Below, in pieces: positions 60,037 to 64,000 of a stretch of 64,000 bases of DNA; position 1 is the stretch's first letter, and every line of letters starts with the position of its first letter. The stretch covers positions 29,606-93,605 of the forward strand of contig CAIJXJ010000050.1 of the NCBI GenBank assembly GCA_903824575.1, given 5' to 3'. Origin of the DNA: an uncultured Methylobacillus sp. (GTDB lineage: Bacteria > Pseudomonadota > Gammaproteobacteria > Burkholderiales > Methylophilaceae). Both the position numbers and the translations under genes were made by a program. Under the pieces are notes generated by a model, which had not been told where the DNA came from, did not search any database, and saw only the letters and a program-made list of their open reading frames with translations.

Positions 60037-63035
60037 TGTTTGCACGTCTCAATGAACTTCTACTAGGCAACCTACGCAAACAATTAACCGTTGGGATGGT
60101 GCTGGTTGCGATCACGACGATCTCGCTGCTTGTCTGGGACATGACGCGTCGCCAGCAAGCAGTTGAAATAGATCAACACTCTGCGCAGGTAACTGCACTC
60201 GCCAACAGCGTTGCGACATCCTCGGCCATATGGGTCATCTCTAGGGATTACAGTGGTTTGCAGGAAATCGTCCAAGGCATCTCCCATTACCCCAATATTC
60301 GCCATGCCATCGTGCTTGACCTTAAAGGGCAGGTGCTCGCACACAATGACTCGACCAAAGTGGGGCTATATCTTGCGGACATACCGCAGAAACCAAATGC
60401 ACTAGTTTTGCAAAACACTATCCGTTCAATTGATGTCACTGCTCCTATCATGCTTGCCAATAAACAAATCGGCTGGGTGCGAATTGGTTTGGATCGAGCC
60501 CCCTTTAATGCTCAGCTTGCCGAAGTAAGGCGAAATAGCCTCTTATATGGACTGATCGCGATTGCCTTGAGTGTCATTCTTTCTACACTAACGGCCCGTT
60601 ATCTGACACATCGTCTAGATGTTATTCGGCAAGCAGCAGATGCTGTGCATAGAGGGAAGTTAGGCGAGCGTGCGATTTTGTCTGGTGATGATGAGGCGGC
60701 GATTCTTGCACGGCAATTCAACGTCATGATGGATAGCTTGGAGCAGCAGCAGAAGGCTTTGCAGGAAAGTGAACAACGTCTCAATTTCGCGCTTGAAGGT
60801 TCTAGTGAAGCAAGGGGTTTGCTCCAGTCGGTAGTTTCAAATGTGCCTGTCCGTATTTTTTGGAAAGATCGTGATCTGCGTTATCTGGGCTGCAATATTA
60901 TGTTTGCACAAGATGCTGGATATTCAAGCCCTGCCGAAGTGGTCGGTAAAACTGATTTTGAAATGGCGTGGAAGGATCGAGCCGAGTTGTACCGTGACGA
61001 CGATAGGGCAATGATAGCGTCGGGAAATCAGAAGCTGAATTATGAGGAACCACTGACAACAGTTGACGGCAATACGATTTGGTTACGTACCTCCAAGGTG
61101 CCTCTACGTGATGAGATGGATCAGGTTATCGGGGTTCTTGGCATCTTCCAAGACATTACCGAGAACAAACAAGCCGAACAGACAATACAACAAGCCAAGG
61201 TGGCCGAGGCGGCCAATCTGGCAAAGAGCTTATTCCTTGCCAACATGAGTCACGAAATCCGCACACCAATGAATGCCATTCTGGGGCTGGCCCACTTGCT
61301 TCGCACCAAGGCCACGCCGGAACAAGTGGATCGATTGAACAAAATCAGTAGCGCCGGGCATCACCTGCTCTCTATCATCAACGACATTCTGGATATTTCC
61401 AAGATTGAGGCCGGCAAACTACAACTGGAGGCAAAAGACTTCTCTCTGGCGTCCGTCCTGGATAACGTGCGTTCCATGATTTCCGATGCAGCAAATGCCA
61501 AAAATCTGAAAATTGAAGTTGATGGCGACGATGTGCCGCTGTGGTTGAATGGCGACCCGACCCGATTGCGCCAGGCTCTCCTCAACTACGCCAGCAATGC
61601 CGTCAAATTCACTGAACGCGGCTCTATCCTGTTGCGCGCCAAATTGCTGGAAGACAGCGGAGATGCGTTACTGGTCCGCTTTGAAGTCTCCGATACCGGT
61701 ATCGGCATTGCCCCTGAAAACATGACGCGACTGTTCCACTCCTTCGAGCAAGCGGATGCATCAACCACTCGCAAACATGGCGGCACCGGTCTTGGACTTG
61801 CCATTTCACGCCATCTGGCGGAACTGATGGCGGGTGAAGCTGGTGTCGAAAGTAGCCCCGGTGCGGGCAGCACCTTCTGGTTTACCGTTCGCCTGCAACG
61901 CGGCCACGGCATCATGACGTCGGAACGAAACATTGATGCGGACGATGCCGAAATGCAGCTGCGCCAGTACCACAGCGGCGCACTGATCTTGCTGGCAGAA
62001 GACAATGCCATTAACAGTGAAGTGGCGCAGGAACTTCTGCATGGTGCCGGGCTTGCGGTTGATGCCGCAATGGATGGCGTAAGGGCTCTGGATATGGCGC
62101 AACGACGTCCCTACGACTTGGTGTTGATGGATGTGCAGATGCCAAACATGGATGGCTTGGAAGCCACACGAAAAATACGAGCACTGGCCGGCTGGAACGA
62201 CATCCCCATTCTGGCGATGACGGCCAATGCCTTCGATGAAGACCGCCGCGCTTGTAAGGAATCCGGCATGAATGACTTCATCAGCAAACCAGTCGACCCG
62301 GGAGCACTCTATGCCACCCTGCTAAAATGGTTGCCAAAAAAAGTCGGGAATACCCCGCCTGATCAGCTTGGAAACGAGTCCGGCCTGCAGGCCCACGGGG
62401 CGCCTCCACTGTTGGACAAGGCGACGATTGCCACCCTGGCGCGACTGGCGGACATATCCGGCTTCAACGTAACGGTCGGAGTGGCTGCCATGCGCGGCAA
62501 GGCCGCGAGATACCTTGAATTACTGCAGCGTTTCATTGAAGCGCACATCGACGACATGAATCAGATTTCCACCTGTCTGGAAGAGGGCGATATAGCAACT
62601 GCCCGGCGCCTCGCGCACACTCTCAAAGGAACCGCAGGCACACTGGGCGCAGAACACCTGGGGGCAACCGCAGCCCAATTGCAACACTTGTTACAAGATG
62701 ATCAGGTGTCTGGCCGTCTTGATGCTATTCGCGAAACCATGAGAGCGGTTGATGAGGCAATGGCAGTCTTGGCCTCGGCCGCACCCTTTGTACCAATCCC
62801 CGAAATAATTGCAAATACCCCTCCACCGACGCCTGAAAATCTATCTCAATTACTGACTGAACTCGATACACTATTGGCTAGAAGCGATACCGCAGCGCTA
62901 GCATTGCTCGACTCAGAACCTCTACGTGCCGGTCTTGGTTCCTCATTCGATATGCTTGCGACGCAGATCAGACAATTCGATTTTGAGCTTGCACGCAAGA
63001 CCTTGCAAAACTTAATGCCAGGAAGAAAATTATGA
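60033..63035 (+). CDS. Hybrid histidine kinase (TM-HAMP-PAS-HisKA-HATPase-REC-Hpt)
   Basis: A 1000-residue kinase. Transmembrane helices near 18-36 and 168-188 flank a periplasmic domain; HAMP at 190-240, PAS at about 255-380, H407 in [12 protein letters not shown], ATPase motifs [16 protein letters not shown] and GGTGLGLAI, receiver with [11 protein letters not shown], and Hpt with [12 protein letters not shown]. Starts GTG at 60033 or ATG at 60036, overlapping the PhnD-like gene. The C-terminal 100 residues hold another possible helical domain. Confidence 0.88.
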   Translation: MMFARLNELLLGNLRKQLTVGMVLVAITTISLLVWDMTRRQQAVEIDQHSAQVTALANSVATSSAIWVISRDYSGLQEIVQGISHYPNIRHAIVLDLKGQVLAHNDSTKVGLYLADIPQKPNALVLQNTIRSIDVTAPIMLANKQIGWVRIGLDRAPFNAQLAEVRRNSLLYGLIAIALSVILSTLTARYLTHRLDVIRQAADAVHRGKLGERAILSGDDEAAILARQFNVMMDSLEQQQKALQESEQRLNFALEGSSEARGLLQSVVSNVPVRIFWKDRDLRYLGCNIMFAQDAGYSSPAEVVGKTDFEMAWKDRAELYRDDDRAMIASGNQKLNYEEPLTTVDGNTIWLRTSKVPLRDEMDQVIGVLGIFQDITENKQAEQTIQQAKVAEAANLAKSLFLANMSHEIRTPMNAILGLAHLLRTKATPEQVDRLNKISSAGHHLLSIINDILDISKIEAGKLQLEAKDFSLASVLDNVRSMISDAANAKNLKIEVDGDDVPLWLNGDPTRLRQALLNYASNAVKFTERGSILLRAKLLEDSGDALLVRFEVSDTGIGIAPENMTRLFHSFEQADASTTRKHGGTGLGLAISRHLAELMAGEAGVESSPGAGSTFWFTVRLQRGHGIMTSERNIDADDAEMQLRQYHSGALILLAEDNAINSEVAQELLHGAGLAVDAAMDGVRALDMAQRRPYDLVLMDVQMPNMDGLEATRKIRALAGWNDIPILAMTANAFDEDRRACKESGMNDFISKPVDPGALYATLLKWLPKKVGNTPPDQLGNESGLQAHGAPPLLDKATIATLARLADISGFNVTVGVAAMRGKAARYLELLQRFIEAHIDDMNQISTCLEEGDIATARRLAHTLKGTAGTLGAEHLGATAAQLQHLLQDDQVSGRLDAIRETMRAVDEAMAVLASAAPFVPIPEIIANTPPPTPENLSQLLTELDTLLARSDTAALALLDSEPLRAGLGSSFDMLATQIRQFDFELARKTLQNLMPGRKL

Positions 63036-63928
63036 GCAATCAGCAGCCAGTCTTATTAGTGGTCGATGATGACCCCATCATCCAGGCCGTGATCACGGAA
63101 GTGCTTGATGGGTTGGGCTACGAACTGGTGATTGCCGGAAGTGGGGAAGAAGCCTGGGACAAGCTGATTGCGGAACCCGACAGGTATGATGCCGTATTGT
63201 TGGATCGTATCATGCCAGGGATAGATGGCATGGAAGTGTTACGTCGAATCAAACTTGACCCTCATCTGAAACTGTTGCCGGTCATCCTGCAGACTGCAGC
63301 GTCAATGCCGGAGCAAATTGCCGAAGGCTTGAATGCTGGGGCGTTCTATTATCTGTCCAAGCCATTCAAGCCCGAGGTGTTGCGTGCAGTCACCACCAAT
63401 GCCTTGCGTGACCGCAGTGAACGTATCCTGGAAGAGCATGACTTCAAGGACAAGTTGCTGGCGCTGCAATATCTTGAAGAAGCCTGCTTTTCCTTCCGGA
63501 CGATTGAACAGGCGCGCGAGGTCGCCACTCTGCTTTCCAGTCTGTGTCCCTCCAGAATGACCGCACACATGGGATTGATTGAATTGATTTTGAACGCCAT
63601 TGAGCACGGTAATCTTGGCATCACCTACGACGAAAAAACACAACTGATCGCAGAAAACCAGCTGCGGATGGAAGTTGAACGAAGGCTCACACTTCCCCAA
63701 TATCTGGACAAATTCGTGACGGTCAAGTTCGCGCGGACTGGTCGCAGCTTGATCTTCACGATCAGGGATCAGGGCCAGGGATTTGATTGGCATCCCTTTC
63801 TGGAGATGGGCGTGGATCGAATCATGGATAACCACGGCCGAGGCATCGCCATGGCACGCAGAATTTCTTTTGCCAACCTGGAATATCGTGGCACCGGCAA
63901 CTGCGTGCTGGCCACCATCATCGTCTAA
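63032..63928 (+). CDS. Response regulator with HATPase-like output domain
   Basis: A 298-residue protein. Residues 5-125 are a receiver with D58 in [13 protein letters not shown] and the switch Lys in YYLSKPFKP. The second half has [24 protein letters not shown] and [10 protein letters not shown], the N, G1 and G2 boxes of an RsbW-type anti-sigma kinase fold. It overlaps the kinase by 4 bp and should receive its phosphate. The target is unknown. Confidence 0.85.
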   Translation: MSNQQPVLLVVDDDPIIQAVITEVLDGLGYELVIAGSGEEAWDKLIAEPDRYDAVLLDRIMPGIDGMEVLRRIKLDPHLKLLPVILQTAASMPEQIAEGLNAGAFYYLSKPFKPEVLRAVTTNALRDRSERILEEHDFKDKLLALQYLEEACFSFRTIEQAREVATLLSSLCPSRMTAHMGLIELILNAIEHGNLGITYDEKTQLIAENQLRMEVERRLTLPQYLDKFVTVKFARTGRSLIFTIRDQGQGFDWHPFLEMGVDRIMDNHGRGIAMARRISFANLEYRGTGNCVLATIIV

Positions 63929-63948
63929 ATTTCAAGGGAGCCTAAGGA

Positions 63949-64000
63949 ATGCCTTTCAACAGAAAAATCATCTCTTCACTAATCGTCATTGTTTTTGGGC
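63949..64000 (+). CDS. Start of a membrane protein, cut by the window end
   Basis: An ATG at 63949, with AAGGGAG and AAGGA before it, begins MPFNRKIISSLIVIVFG, a basic end followed by a hydrophobic helix. It could be a further sensor kinase or chemoreceptor of the same cluster, but too little is seen. Confidence 0.5.
   Translation, partial: MPFNRKIISSLIVIVFG

Overview
The window is the heart of a molybdenum-nitrogenase gene island from a Gram-negative proteobacterium, most likely a betaproteobacterium (Rhodocyclales or Nitrosomonadales/Gallionellaceae-like). This placement is an inference. It rests on the nif gene order, the DraT/DraG pair, RibBA with a decayed RibA half, FixABCX, and Isc in place of NifU/NifS. 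No rRNA or tRNA gene is present to fix the taxonomy, and nifA, nifB, nifU and nifS are not in the window.

Layout. 1-3.2 kb: accessory genes (TetR repressor with a double operator, a [2Fe-2S] thioredoxin-like protein, membrane proteins, a monooxygenase) and broken ATPase genes. 3.2-6.4 kb, minus strand: truncated haemoglobin - unknown gene - draT - draG - nifO, read divergently from nifH. 6.6-11.5 kb: nifHDK and a Shethna FeSII homologue, ending in a hairpin terminator. 11.5-17.5 kb: ribBA, a GST, an NRDE protein, then an AAA+ ATPase translationally coupled to a free-standing CCG iron-sulphur protein; this pair is the best candidate for an undescribed nitrogenase accessory function. 17.6-25.2 kb: nifE-nifN-nifX-nifX-associated-CCE_0567-fdxB-nifQ, a SagB-type oxidoreductase, a rhodanese-ankyrin protein and a ferredoxin. 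25.4-28.4 kb: an EF-hand protein and a toxin-antitoxin graveyard (intact TacAT and HicB; broken RelE/ParE and PIN). 28.5-35.3 kb: small nif-associated genes, a molbindin, and the operon modE-porin-modA-mop-modB-modC. 35.4-42.1 kb: an electron-supply operon, fixABCX, flavodiiron protein, two [2Fe-2S] ferredoxins, a FeSI-type ferredoxin and two unknown genes. 42.2-44.6 kb: nifV-cysE-nifW. 44.8-50.7 kb: a formaldehyde-activating-enzyme homologue and iscS-iscU-erpA-iscA-hscB-hscA-fdx. 51-64 kb: housekeeping and sensory genes outside the nif programme (nuclease-helicase, hybrid histidine kinases, PhnD-like lipoprotein) with small repeats and gene debris.

How it works together. Seven places have a TGT-N10-ACA NifA-type site 44-82 bp from a GG-N10-GC sigma-54 promoter: before nifH, nifE, the small gene at 28.6 kb, modE, fixA, nifV and, notably, iscS. 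The trHb-draT operon shares the nifH site from the other side. One activator would therefore switch on the enzyme, cofactor assembly, molybdate uptake and sensing, homocitrate and cysteine supply, electron delivery, oxygen defence and a dedicated Isc iron-sulphur machine. DraT/DraG and FeSII add post-translational control and protection. TGT-N10-ACA alone is expected about 16 times by chance in 64 kb, so the claim rests on pairing with promoters, not on the boxes themselves.
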